A stretch of 64,000 bases of DNA, taken from Nonomuraea pusilla (GTDB lineage Bacteria > Actinomycetota > Actinomycetes > Streptosporangiales > Streptosporangiaceae). The notes under the pieces were generated by a model. That model saw only the letters and a list, made by a program, of their open reading frames with translations, was not told the DNA's origin and did no database searches. Below are positions 1-9,688 of the stretch, piece after piece (the first letter of the stretch is position 1; the number at the start of each line of letters is the position of its first letter). Made by a program: the position numbers and the translations under genes. The DNA lies in NCBI RefSeq assembly GCF_900109355.1, contig NZ_FOBF01000010.1:124001-188000 (forward strand). Reading direction: 5' to 3'.

Positions 1-165
1 CGCCGTCGGCCGCAGGAGCGTGGTGAGGATGCGGACCGCCGTGGTCTTGCCCGCGCCGTTCGGCCCGAGCAGCCCGCACACGGCGCCGCGGCCCACGTCC
101 AGGTCGATGCCTTGGAGCGCCGTGTGCTTCCCGTACGTCTTGCGCAGTCCCCGCGCGACGAGCAT
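1..165 (-). CDS. ABC transporter ATP-binding protein, DrrA-like (N-terminal 55 residues, runs off window)
   Basis: Only the first 55 codons are inside the window. They read like the start of a drug-exporter ATPase: the N-terminus MLVARGLRKTYG is followed by a complete Walker A motif, GPNGAGKTT, near residues 34-42. This is the layout of DrrA-type ATPases that pair with an ABC-2 permease. The start is the ATG at 163-165, preceded by the purine-rich stretch AAGAGGGAGG. The gene diverges from a TetR gene, with a perfect inverted repeat between them, so it is very probably the TetR target. The signature and Walker B motifs lie outside the window, so the substrate cannot be inferred. Confidence 0.88.
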   Translation of the reverse strand, partial: MLVARGLRKTYGKHTALQGIDLDVGRGAVCGLLGPNGAGKTTAVRILTTLLRPTA

Positions 166-190
166 GCCGCCTCCCTCTTGCCGTACGCCG

Positions 191-209
191 TACCGTACAG
201 CTTACGGTA
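191..209. promoter_or_regulatory. Probable TetR operator between divergent exporter and tetR genes
   Basis: Perfect inverted repeat TACCGTA-N5-TACGGTA lies in the 84-bp gap between the divergent ABC ATPase and the TetR gene. The related half-site GTACCGTAC recurs at about 231-239, next to the tetR start. Size and position fit an operator bound by the adjacent TetR protein and shared by both promoters. Binding itself is inferred. Confidence 0.6.
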
Positions 210-249
210 ACGCACGGACAAGCGTACGTTGTACCGTACGGAGGTGACC

Positions 250-1011
250 GTGGAGTACTCGGGGAAGGGCGACCCCGCCCGCAGCCTGGCCCTGCTGTGG
301 CGCACCAGCGAGCGCGCCAGCCGCAAGGGCAAGCCGGAGCTGAGCGTCGACCGCATCGTGCGCGCCGCCATCGACGTGGCCGACGCCGAGGGCCTGCAGG
401 CGCTGTCGATGCGCCGCGTGGCCGAGAAGCTGGGCGTGGGGACGATGTCCCTCTACACGTACGTGCCGGGCAAGCCGGAGCTGCTCGACGTCATGCTCGA
501 CACGGTGTACGGCGAGACCGCCAAACCCGACGACGTGCCAGGGGGCTGGCGGGCCAGGCTGGAACTGATCGCCAGAGAGAACTGGTCCCTCTACCTGCGC
601 CACCCGTGGCTGCTGCAGGTGGCGGTGAGCCGCCCGGTGCTGGGCCCGAACGTCACGGCCAAGTACGACTACGAGCTGCGCGCCGTCGACGGCATCGGCC
701 TGTCGGACCTGGAGATGGACTCCGTGATCACGTTGATCACCGGGTTCGTCCACGGCACGGCGCGCGGCGCGGTGGAGGCCGCGCAGGCGGAGAGCCGCAC
801 GGGCCTGACCGACGAGCAGTGGTGGGCCGCGCACGCGCCGTTCTTCCACCGCATCGCCGACCCCGCCAGGTTCCCCGTGGCGGCCAGGGTCGGCCAGGCG
901 GCCGGCGAGGAGCTCGGCGCCGCCTACAGCGCCGAGCACGCCTTCGAGTTCGGGTTGCGGCGGGTGCTCGACGGCATCGAGGCCCTGGTCGAGCAGCGCG
1001 CCGAGGGCTGA
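250..1011 (+). CDS. TetR family transcriptional regulator
   Basis: A one-component repressor with an N-terminal helix-turn-helix. The region IVRAAIDVADAEGLQALSMR leads into VAEKLGVGTMSLYTYVPGK, the usual TetR recognition helix pattern. The C-terminal part resembles the TetR_C_1 ligand-binding domain seen in regulators of drug-exporter genes. The open frame begins further upstream (TTG at 229). The GTG at 250 is preferred because a GGAGGTG sequence sits 3-4 bases before it. It lies divergent from the DrrA-like ATPase and probably represses both genes through the palindrome at 191-209. The ligand is unknown. Confidence 0.85.
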   Translation: MEYSGKGDPARSLALLWRTSERASRKGKPELSVDRIVRAAIDVADAEGLQALSMRRVAEKLGVGTMSLYTYVPGKPELLDVMLDTVYGETAKPDDVPGGWRARLELIARENWSLYLRHPWLLQVAVSRPVLGPNVTAKYDYELRAVDGIGLSDLEMDSVITLITGFVHGTARGAVEAAQAESRTGLTDEQWWAAHAPFFHRIADPARFPVAARVGQAAGEELGAAYSAEHAFEFGLRRVLDGIEALVEQRAEG

Positions 1012-1060
1012 GCCCGCGGGCGGGCCGGCGGGCGGACCGGCCCCGCCCGGCGACGATCGG

Positions 1061-1639
1061 CTAGTACGCGGGCGCGGCCCGCAGCCGCACGACGTGCTCG
1101 ACCAGCGCGATCAGCGTCGCCTTGACCGACTCGCGGTTGCGGGCGTCGGTGCGCACGATCGGGACGTGCGGACCCAGCGCGAGCGCCTCACGCACCTCCT
1201 CGTCGGAGTGCATGAACTGCCCGTCCCAGCCGTTGACGCCGACGACGAACGGCAGCTTGGCCTCTTCGAAGTAGTCGATGGCGGGGAAGCTGTCGGCCAG
1301 CCGCCGCGTGTCGAGCAGCACCACCGCGCCGATGGCGCCGCGCACCAGGTCGTCCCACATGAACCAGAACCGGTGCTGGCCGGGCGTCCCGAACAGGTAC
1401 AGGATCAGGTCACGGTCGAGCGAGAGCCGGCCGAAGTCCATGGCGACGGTCGTGGTCTGCTTGTTCGGCGTCATGCCGAGGTCGTCGATGCCCGCGGACG
1501 CGTCGGTCATGACCGCTTCCGTCGTGAGCGGCAGGATCTCGGACACCGCCCCCACGAACGTCGTCTTCCCGACGCCGAACCCGCCCGCCACGACGATCTT
1601 CGTCGACGTGAGGCCGGGGCTAGAGCCTGCGAAGTCCAC
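1061..1639 (-). CDS. cvnD: Conservon GTPase-like ATP/GTP-binding protein (CvnD)
   Basis: The last gene of a conservon, the actinobacterial four-gene set thought to act as a membrane-associated switch resembling eukaryotic G-protein modules. It is a small P-loop protein of 192 residues with Walker A GGFGVGKTTFVG near residues 18-29, a DxxG-like segment (FGTPGQHRFWFMWDD) and VGVNGWDGQ in the region of the NKxD base-specificity motif. The GTG at 1637-1639 is chosen as start because it overlaps the end of the DUF742 gene, the normal arrangement in this family; an upstream reading would add 32 residues of shadow sequence. Transcribed with cvnA, cvnB and cvnC. Confidence 0.9.
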   Translation of the reverse strand: MDFAGSSPGLTSTKIVVAGGFGVGKTTFVGAVSEILPLTTEAVMTDASAGIDDLGMTPNKQTTTVAMDFGRLSLDRDLILYLFGTPGQHRFWFMWDDLVRGAIGAVVLLDTRRLADSFPAIDYFEEAKLPFVVGVNGWDGQFMHSDEEVREALALGPHVPIVRTDARNRESVKATLIALVEHVVRLRAAPAY

Positions 1640-1982
1640 TGAGCACCCTTTCGAGCATGTTGAGGTCTGGCTGTCCCTGGCTGAGGCGTGGCTGGTGCAG
1701 GCGGACAAGCCCTTCGTCGGACATGTCCGCCACAAGCACCCGGGCCACGCCCAGCGGGACGCGGAGCAGGGCCGAGATCTCGGCGACCGACCGGAACGAG
1801 CGGCAGAGCTGCATGATGGCCTCCTGCTCGGGGGTGAGCAGGGCCATCTCGTCGTCCGGGATCGACATGGACGAGATCAGCGTCTCCATCGCCAGGTGGT
1901 AACGCGGCTCCGAACGGCCGCCGGTCACCGCGTAAGGCCGGAACAGGGGCTCCTCGTCCCCTGCTCCGTCACTGCCGTACAC
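1620..1982 (-). CDS. cvnC: DUF742 family conservon protein (CvnC)
   Basis: A 120-residue protein matching DUF742. The N-terminus holds the typical LFRPYAVTGGR stretch, and the C-terminal half is a winged-helix-like region (SVAEISALLRVPLGVARVLV, then MSDEGLVRLHQP). The start is GTG at 1980-1982. Its 3' end overlaps cvnD by about 20 bases, indicating translational coupling. In other conservons CvnC associates with the CvnB/CvnD module, but its biochemical role is not known. Confidence 0.9.
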   Translation of the reverse strand: MYGSDGAGDEEPLFRPYAVTGGRSEPRYHLAMETLISSMSIPDDEMALLTPEQEAIMQLCRSFRSVAEISALLRVPLGVARVLVADMSDEGLVRLHQPRLSQGQPDLNMLERVLSGLRRL

Positions 1983-2008
1983 GGCCTGCTCCCGTCAGTT
2001 CCATCACA

Positions 2009-2431
2009 TCACCGCGTCCTGGCGGCCTGGAGTTCCGCGCGCAGGGCCGGCGTCAGCGCCTGCCCCGCCCGGTCGACCAGCAGCGTCATCTGGTACGCGA
2101 CCAGCCCCATGTCGCAGTCGGGACCGGCCAGCACCGTGAGCACGGAGCCGTCGCTGATCGCCATGACGAGAAGCAGCCCGCGCTGCATCTCGACCACGGT
2201 CTGCGTCACCGCGCCGCCCTCGAACACCCTGGAGGCGCCCACGGTCAGGCTGAGCAGTCCGGCCGACACGGCGGCCAGCTGGTCGGCCCGGTCCGGCGGG
2301 AAGCCCTCCGAGGCGGCCAGGCACAGGCCGTCGGCCGAGACCACCACCGCGTGCGCCACTCCGGGAGTGTTGCGCACGAAGTCGGTGATCAGCCAGTCGA
2401 ACCGGTGCGCCTCATGGCTAAGGGTTGTCAC
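2009..2431 (-). CDS. cvnB: Roadblock/LC7 domain conservon protein (CvnB)
   Basis: A single-domain 140-residue roadblock/LC7 protein. Diagnostic stretches are FDWLITDFVRNTPGVAHAVV near residues 11-30, followed by VSADGLCLAASEGFPPDRAD and then the VGASRVFEGG and LVAYQMTLLVDRAGQ segments. In bacteria these proteins regulate small GTPases such as MglA, and in conservons they are believed to act on CvnD. The start is GTG at 2429-2431, just downstream of the cvnA stop (about 21 bases). It is read as part of one transcript with cvnA. Confidence 0.92.
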   Translation of the reverse strand: MTTLSHEAHRFDWLITDFVRNTPGVAHAVVVSADGLCLAASEGFPPDRADQLAAVSAGLLSLTVGASRVFEGGAVTQTVVEMQRGLLLVMAISDGSVLTVLAGPDCDMGLVAYQMTLLVDRAGQALTPALRAELQAARTR

Positions 2432-2452
2432 GCATCCTCCCCAGCGGGACGC

Positions 2453-5400
2453 TCACTCACTCTGTTCCTCCTGTCCACGTACTTCCTGGCGGCCCCGCCG
2501 CACCCCCTGCTGGAAACTGGCCATCCGGTTGCGGATCCGGTCCGCCGACACGGGCGGAGCCGGCGCCTGCCGTTGCTGTTGCTGCGCGGGCTGGCTCGCC
2601 GAACCGGGCACCAGGTTCGCCTTGGGGGTGCGCTTCGGAAGCCCGGCGGCGGTGATGCCGCCGAGACTGGGGTCGCTGGCGGCGGCCGCCGCGCGCCATC
2701 CGGCGTCCGCGGCCGTTCGCCACGCTTCCTCCCCAGAGGGTACGGCTTGCGGGGGGCTGGCCTCATCTTCGGAGCCCTGCGCCGCCTGCTCCTCCAGCGG
2801 CCTGCGGAACCAGGCCGACTCCACCGAGGCGAAGATCGGGAGGAACTCCTCCTGGTCGTGCTCCAGCGGCGACACCTCGACCGAGGGCGCCGGGGGTTCC
2901 GGCCTGCGCACGTCGTTGGTGCCGTACGAGGGCGGGACCTGCACGTTCGGGCCGGAGGGGCCCCGGCCGTCCGGCGCCTGCGCGGGCGGCGGCGTCGGGA
3001 ACCCGCCCTCCCCGGCGGCGGGGAACGGCGGGAAGGAGCCGCCGCCGGACGGGTACGACGGGAACGACCCGCTGTCGGTCCCGGACCTGAACCGGCGGTA
3101 CGTCCCGCCGTCGGTGTCGGCCGTGAAGCCGTTCACGCCCGGGTCGGAGGCGTACGCGCCGGGACGCGCCGCGCCGGGATCGGACGGGTACGCGCCGGGA
3201 CGCGCCGCGCCGGGATCGGAGGCGAACGCGCCGGGACGCGCGGGGCCGGGGGCGGCGTCGTGCGGCGGGGAGTCCTGCCGGGGCGCGGCGCCCGGCCCGC
3301 TGTCGAAGGACAGCGGGCCCGGCCGCGAGCCGTTGGTGTACCCGGTCGGCCGTGCCGCGCCCTCGAAGGAGTCGAAGCTGTTGAACGACCGGAAGGTCCC
3401 GTTCTGCGACACCGGCGAGGCGGGCACCGGCACGTGGCCGCCGCCGAACGCCGGCCGCTGCGGCAGCGGCTGCTGCGCGCCGTCGGGGATCAGCGCGGGC
3501 GGCAGCAGCACCATGGCGATCAGGCCGTTGTCGTCGCCCCTCCTGAGCTGGACGCGGATGCCGTGGCGCAGCGCCAGGCGGCCGACCACGAACAGGCCCA
3601 TGCGCCGCGACACCGACACGTCCACGACGGGCGGCTCGGCCAGGCGGCGGTTGGCCTCGGCCAGCTCCTCCTCCGTCATGCCGATGCCGGTGTCGCTGAC
3701 CGAGAGCAGCGCGCCGCCGCCCTCGATGAGGCTGCTGGAGACCACGACCTGGGAGTTGTTCGGCGAGAACTGGATGGCGTTCTCGACCAGCTCGGCCACC
3801 AGGTGCACGAGGTCGTTGGCTGAGCTGCCGACCACGGAGATCGCGCGGTGCACCTTGACCTGCACCCGCTCGTAGCCCTCGACCTCCGACAGCGCGGCGC
3901 GCACCACGTCGATCAGCTTGGCCGGCTGGCTGCGCCTGCGGGTGGCCTCGTGGCCCGCGAGGACCAGGAGGTTCTCGGAGTTGCGGCGCATGCGGGTGGC
4001 CAGGTGGTCGAGCTTGAACAGGTCGGCCAGCCTGGTGCCGTCCTGCTCGCCCTTCTCCAGGCCGTCGATGAGGGAGATCTGCCGTTCGACCAGCGTCTGG
4101 GTGCGGCGCGAGAGGTTGACGAACATCGAGCTGATGTTGCTGCGCAGCTCGGCCTCCTCGCCGGCCAGCCGCACCGCCTGGCGGTGCACCTGGTCGAAGG
4201 CCCTCGCCACCTCGCCGATCTCGTCGTTGCCCTCGATGCCGATCGGCTGCACCTCGCCGGCGGTGTCGCCGGAGACGCGCAGCTTGCGCACCACGTCGGG
4301 CAGGCGGAAGCCGGCGATCTCCAGGGCCTCGGTGCGCAGCCGGCGCAGCGGGCCGACCAGGGAGCGGGCGATCGCGACGGTCAGCAGCAGCACGACGAGC
4401 AGCAGCGCGAGGATCAGCGCGCCGGCGATGATCGCGGCGCGCAGCTCGTACTCGCGCAGTTCCTGGCTGCGCAGGCTCACCCTGTCGGCGAGCTCCTTCT
4501 CGATGTCGTGCAGGACCTCGATGGTGACGGTGTTGTTCTGGAACCAGTCGTCGCGGGCGGTGGCCTGCTGCGAGATCAGGTTGTCGTTGAGCGTCGCGCC
4601 CGGGGTCTTGCCGCTCGCCAGCGTGACCGCGCGGGACTTGGTGAGCTGCGAGTTGACGTACTCGGGGCGGCCCATGAGGGCCTTGGACAGCTTCTGGCCG
4701 ATCTCGGGCCCCGCCTCGGCGCCGACCGTGGCGATGTCGCCCTGCTCGCGGGCGTTGGAGGCGATGAACCGCTCGACCTCCTTGGCGTCCACACTGGCCG
4801 GGGCGTACGAGGCCCTGAGCAGCTGGATGCGCTGCCGGGAGATCTCCTCCTTGGCCTGGGCGAGCGCGCTCAGAGCCCGCATGTTGCCGACGATCTGCGA
4901 GTCGTCGGCCATCAGGGTCAGCTCGTCGTGCAGCTTGAGCAGGGTGTCGGCGACGAAGTCGTACCTGATGGTGTCCTGCGTGCCCTCCGCCCTGACCTTC
5001 GACAGCCGGCCGAGGTCGTAGAGGGCCTGCTGGGCGGCGTGGGCCACGCGGACGCCGTACGAGTCGTCCATCGCCTCCAGGTCGGAGCGCACCACGGCGG
5101 TGAGCCTGTCGACGGTGGCCTTGCTCTGGCTGAGCCGCTGGGCGAGCTTCTTGCGCAGCTGCTTGGAGACCGCCGACCAGCCGGCCGTGTCACGCTCCAG
5201 CCCGAGCGCCTGCAGCAGGTCGCGCAGGTGCGTGGCCTGCTGGGCGGCGGTGGCGGTGCGGTCGTAGGCGGCGACGCTCTGCACCGAGGCGGTCACACGG
5301 GCGCCGGCCAGCACGACGGCGGCGACGGTGGGGACCAGGATGAGTGCGGTCAGGCGCCACTTGACGCGCCAGTTGCGCAGGGCCAGCCGTGGCAACGGCC

Positions 5401-5455
5401 GCTTCCTGCGATCCCGTCGCCCCCCGGCGCCGCTGTCGGAGATCCCCGTTGTCAC
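2453..5455 (-). CDS. cvnA: Conservon sensor histidine kinase with nitrate/nitrite-sensing (NIT) type ectodomain (CvnA)
   Basis: A 1,000-residue membrane sensor heading the conservon. In order it has a basic N-terminus; a first membrane helix near residues 35-57; a roughly 280-residue extracellular, mostly helical NIT-like domain; a second helix near 340-362; HAMP; and a histidine-kinase core with LDHLATRMRR as the dimerisation/His region. The ATPase boxes follow: LVENAIQFSP (N), DTGIGM (G1) and RMGLFVVGRLALRHGI (G2). After about residue 660 comes a Pro/Gly/Ser-rich, probably disordered tail of some 340 residues with near-repeats of DPGAARPGAY. No response regulator is adjacent, as usual for conservons. 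The signal sensed is unknown. Confidence 0.9.
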   Translation of the reverse strand: MTTGISDSGAGGRRDRRKRPLPRLALRNWRVKWRLTALILVPTVAAVVLAGARVTASVQSVAAYDRTATAAQQATHLRDLLQALGLERDTAGWSAVSKQLRKKLAQRLSQSKATVDRLTAVVRSDLEAMDDSYGVRVAHAAQQALYDLGRLSKVRAEGTQDTIRYDFVADTLLKLHDELTLMADDSQIVGNMRALSALAQAKEEISRQRIQLLRASYAPASVDAKEVERFIASNAREQGDIATVGAEAGPEIGQKLSKALMGRPEYVNSQLTKSRAVTLASGKTPGATLNDNLISQQATARDDWFQNNTVTIEVLHDIEKELADRVSLRSQELREYELRAAIIAGALILALLLVVLLLTVAIARSLVGPLRRLRTEALEIAGFRLPDVVRKLRVSGDTAGEVQPIGIEGNDEIGEVARAFDQVHRQAVRLAGEEAELRSNISSMFVNLSRRTQTLVERQISLIDGLEKGEQDGTRLADLFKLDHLATRMRRNSENLLVLAGHEATRRRSQPAKLIDVVRAALSEVEGYERVQVKVHRAISVVGSSANDLVHLVAELVENAIQFSPNNSQVVVSSSLIEGGGALLSVSDTGIGMTEEELAEANRRLAEPPVVDVSVSRRMGLFVVGRLALRHGIRVQLRRGDDNGLIAMVLLPPALIPDGAQQPLPQRPAFGGGHVPVPASPVSQNGTFRSFNSFDSFEGAARPTGYTNGSRPGPLSFDSGPGAAPRQDSPPHDAAPGPARPGAFASDPGAARPGAYPSDPGAARPGAYASDPGVNGFTADTDGGTYRRFRSGTDSGSFPSYPSGGGSFPPFPAAGEGGFPTPPPAQAPDGRGPSGPNVQVPPSYGTNDVRRPEPPAPSVEVSPLEHDQEEFLPIFASVESAWFRRPLEEQAAQGSEDEASPPQAVPSGEEAWRTAADAGWRAAAAASDPSLGGITAAGLPKRTPKANLVPGSASQPAQQQQRQAPAPPVSADRIRNRMASFQQGVRRGRQEVRGQEEQSE

Positions 5456-5589
5456 TGCTCGCTACCCCTCAATCGTCCCCGTTCCGGCTACGGGCCACAA
5501 AGCCGTCCACAAGGTATCCGCAGCACCTCACGTACCAGGCATTTCGGACAAAATCGTTACAAAGGTGACCGTCAGTTGTGTGCTGTTGG

Positions 5590-7815
5590 TTACCGCAGCG
5601 CGGCAAGAACCCGATCGCGGACCTGTGTCCGCTGCGCGTCGTCGCTGAGGGGGCGTCCGGCGCGGTCCACCACGTAGAAGACGTCCACCGCCTCCGCGCC
5701 GAGAGTCTCCACGCGGGCGGCTCTCACGTCAAGACCGCACGCGCCGAAGGCACGGCCGATCCGCCACAACAGACCCGGCCTGTCATGGGCCCTGACTTCC
5801 ACCACGGTGGCCGTCGCGGAGGCGTCGTCCACCAGCGTCACCCGAGGTGGAGCCACAGGTACGCGGGGCGGCCTCATGGACCGCGCGCGCCGCGCCAGCC
5901 GCTGCTCGATGTCAAGACGGCCGGCAAGGACGAGCCGGAGGTCCGCCTCCAGGGTCGCGGGGTCGGGAGGCGAGCCGTACTCGGGGACGACCGAGAACTC
6001 GATCACCGACGTCGAGCCCGCGGACGCGGCGGACGCCGAGCGGACGACGAGGCGGTGGGCGGCCAGCACGCCCGCCGCGCTCCACAGCAGCCCCGGCCGG
6101 TCGGGCGCGACCACCGTGACGGCCCCCCTGTTCACCCTGACGGCGCCGCCGCCGTGCCGGGCGAGCGCGGCCTGCTCCGCCGAGAGCGTCGGCGCCTTCG
6201 GCGGCGGCGACCCGGCCAGCACCGACCTGACGCGGCGCACCAGGTCCGCGACCAGCCCGGCCTTCCACGCGTTCCACGCGGCCGGGCCCGTCGCGTGGCC
6301 GTCGGCGACCGCCAGCGCGGCGAGCAGCTCCAGCACCTCGCGCGAGCCGACCGTCGCCGCGACCTTCTCGATCGTCACCGGGTCGTCCAGGTCCCTGCGG
6401 GTGGCCGTCTCGGGCAGCAGCAGGTGGTGGCGCACGACCGTGGCCAGGACCTCGACGTCGCGCGGCGGCAGGCCGATCCTGGCGGCGATGTCGCGTACGA
6501 CCACCTCGCCCGTCGCCGAGTGGTCGCCGGGCCAGCCCTTGCCGACGTCGTGCAGGAACGCCGCGATCAGCAGCAGGTCGGGACGCGACACCTCGCGCGT
6601 GTGGCCCGCCGCGTCGGCCGCCGCCTCGATCAGGTGCCTGTCGACGGTGAACCGGTGGATCGGGTTGCGCTGCGGGCGGTGCCGCACGCGCTCCCAGTCA
6701 GGGATCAACTTGACAAGGACGCCCGCCTGGTCGAGCTCCTCCCAGACGGGGACCGCGGCACGTCCCGCGCCGAGGATCGACACCAGCGCGTCGCGGGCCT
6801 CGTCCGGCCACGGCACCGGCATCGGAGCCGACTGAGCCGCGAGAACCGAGACGGTGGCGGGCGCGAGCGGCAGCCCCGAGTCCGCCGCGGCGGCGGCGGC
6901 CCGCAGCACGAGCACCGGGTCCCTGCGGGGGTCGGCGCCCCTCGCGAGCACCACCTCGCCGCCGTGCTCGACCACGCCGTCGGCCAGCGGACGGCGCCCC
7001 CGCGGCACCGGCCCTGACAGGTACCTGTCAACCGTGCGCCAGGTCGCGTCGAAGGCGTGCGCGATCGTGCGCCCGGCCTCGGCGAGCCTGCGCATGAGCG
7101 CCTCGGCGTCGAGCAGCCCGAGCAGGCCCGCCACCGCGTCCTGTTCCTGGAGCACCAGCCGGTCGGCGGCCCGCCCGGTGACGACGTGCAGGGCGTGCCT
7201 GACGTCGAGGACGAACTCGTACGCCTCCCGCGCCCGGGGCCCCGGCGCGGAGGCGACCCAGGCCGCCGCCACGGCCTGCATCGCCTGGACGTCCCGCAGC
7301 CCGCCGCGGCCGTCCTTCAGATCCGGTTCGAGGAGGAAGGCCAGCTCGCCGCTCGCCTGCGCCCGGCGGTCCGCCGCCTCGCGCAGCTCGCCCAGCCGCC
7401 GCCTGGAGTCGGCCCGCCACCCGGCGAGCACCGCCTCCCTGGCCTTCCTGGTCAGCTCGGGGTCGCCCGCCACGTGCCTGGCCTGGATGAGGCCGAGCAC
7501 CGCCTTCAGGTCCTGCCCGGCGACGGCGACGGCCTCCTCCACCGTGCGGACCGAGTGGTCGAGCCCGAGCCCGGAGTCCCAGACGGGGTACCAGACGCGG
7601 TCGGCGACCCGCGCCACGTCGGCCCTGCCGTCGTGGAGGAGCACCAGGTCGAGGTCGCTGCCGGGAGCGAGCTCGCCGCGTCCGAGGCTGCCGACGGCGA
7701 CCAGGGAGACGCGGCCGCCGGAGGCCGCGGTGCGGAACAGGTCCCTGAGCCAGCGGTCGACCTCGGCGACCCGGTCCTTGCGGGCCGCGGCGAACGAGCG
7801 GGCCTCTCCCCTCAC
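5590..7815 (-). CDS. glnD: Protein-PII uridylyltransferase/uridylyl-removing enzyme
   Basis: Covalently modifies the PII protein encoded just upstream in response to glutamine. The 741 residues hold all GlnD parts in order: a nucleotidyltransferase site (GSLGRGELAPGSDLDLVLLH near 43-62), the GlnD-type uridylyltransferase helical region, an HD phosphohydrolase domain (LLIAAFLHDVGKGWPGDHS near 409-427) and two C-terminal ACT domains (VVAPDRPGLLWSAAGVLA and VRAHDRPGLLWRIGRAFG). It lies about 61 bases downstream of glnB on the same strand. The start is a GTG, and the protein is slightly short at the N-terminus compared with enterobacterial GlnD, as is common in actinomycetes, where the modification can be adenylylation instead. 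Confidence 0.93.
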   Translation of the reverse strand: MRGEARSFAAARKDRVAEVDRWLRDLFRTAASGGRVSLVAVGSLGRGELAPGSDLDLVLLHDGRADVARVADRVWYPVWDSGLGLDHSVRTVEEAVAVAGQDLKAVLGLIQARHVAGDPELTRKAREAVLAGWRADSRRRLGELREAADRRAQASGELAFLLEPDLKDGRGGLRDVQAMQAVAAAWVASAPGPRAREAYEFVLDVRHALHVVTGRAADRLVLQEQDAVAGLLGLLDAEALMRRLAEAGRTIAHAFDATWRTVDRYLSGPVPRGRRPLADGVVEHGGEVVLARGADPRRDPVLVLRAAAAAADSGLPLAPATVSVLAAQSAPMPVPWPDEARDALVSILGAGRAAVPVWEELDQAGVLVKLIPDWERVRHRPQRNPIHRFTVDRHLIEAAADAAGHTREVSRPDLLLIAAFLHDVGKGWPGDHSATGEVVVRDIAARIGLPPRDVEVLATVVRHHLLLPETATRRDLDDPVTIEKVAATVGSREVLELLAALAVADGHATGPAAWNAWKAGLVADLVRRVRSVLAGSPPPKAPTLSAEQAALARHGGGAVRVNRGAVTVVAPDRPGLLWSAAGVLAAHRLVVRSASAASAGSTSVIEFSVVPEYGSPPDPATLEADLRLVLAGRLDIEQRLARRARSMRPPRVPVAPPRVTLVDDASATATVVEVRAHDRPGLLWRIGRAFGACGLDVRAARVETLGAEAVDVFYVVDRAGRPLSDDAQRTQVRDRVLAALR

Positions 7816-7876
7816 CTGCGCCGCCCCCTCGCCGTGCTCTGCGCGGACCCCGTCGTCCGCGCTTCGCTGCGGGTCA

Positions 7877-8211
7877 TCACAGGGCTTCCGGACCCCGCTC
7901 TCCCGTACGCACCCTGATCACGGTGTCCACGGGCACCGACCACACCTTGCCGTCGCCGATCTTGCCGGTGTGGGCGGCCTTGACGATGACGTCGAGCACG
8001 TCGTCGGCGTCGTCCTCCTCGGCCAGCACCTCCAGGCGCACCTTGGGCACCAGGTCCACCTGGTACTCGGCGCCGCGGTAGACCTCGGTGTGGCCGCGCT
8101 GGCGGCCGTAGCCGCTCGCCTCGCTGACCGTCATGCCCTTGACGCCGAACTGTTCGAGCGCCGCCTTCACGTCGTCCAGCTTGAACGGCTTGATGATCGC
8201 CGTGATGAGCC

Positions 8212-8215
<4 letters not shown>
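7877..8215 (-). CDS. glnB: Nitrogen regulatory protein PII
   Basis: A small 112-residue trimeric signal protein that reads 2-oxoglutarate and ATP/ADP and gates AmtB. It starts MRLITAIIKPFKLDDVKAAL, the PII family signature. The T-loop GRQRGHTEVYRGAEYQVDL carries Tyr51, the classic uridylylation/adenylylation site, and the B-loop (TGKIGDGKVW) is intact. The ATG at 8213-8215 overlaps the amtB stop, so the two are translationally coupled. Its position between amtB and glnD fits a GlnK-type role at the membrane. Confidence 0.96.
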
Positions 8216-9525
<1,310 letters not shown>

Positions 9526-9575
9526 GACGCGACCCTCCTTACGTGTGACGTGTGGCCACAGCGTGTTCGGTCGCG

Positions 9576-9613
9576 GTTTCGTGGCTCGACCAGGTGTGTT
9601 TCACGTTCGTGAA
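9576..9613 (-). promoter_or_regulatory. GlnR-type nitrogen box upstream of amtB
   Basis: Read on the minus strand, this stretch is TTCAC-N6-GAAAC-N6-GGTCG-N6-GAAAC. The known actinobacterial GlnR box is GTnAC-N6-GAAAC-N6-GTnAC-N6-GAAAC. Both GAAAC elements are exact and all spacings are exact; the two GTnAC elements are degenerate. A second partial box (GTGAA-N6-GAAAC) lies just upstream, around 9638-9653. The box ends about 50 bases before the amtB start. GlnR binding is inferred from the pattern. Confidence 0.7.
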
Positions 9614-9688
9614 TCTCGCCGCGCCGGTGTTTCACCCCCGTTTCGGGCTCTTCACAGCGGGGGTTCCGGCCCTTTCCCGCCCGCGGGG

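Noticed and set aside
1278..3875. A long plus-strand open frame of 865 codons opposite cvnA-cvnD
   Set aside because: It is the mirror of high-GC minus-strand genes; composition is Arg/Ser/Pro-rich with no domain, and the opposite strand encodes clear conservon families.
9609..9630. TTCACGTTCGTGAA at the amtB promoter considered as a second regulator site
   Set aside because: Most of it is accounted for by the GlnR-type box geometry; the centre is imperfect and no other copy was found.
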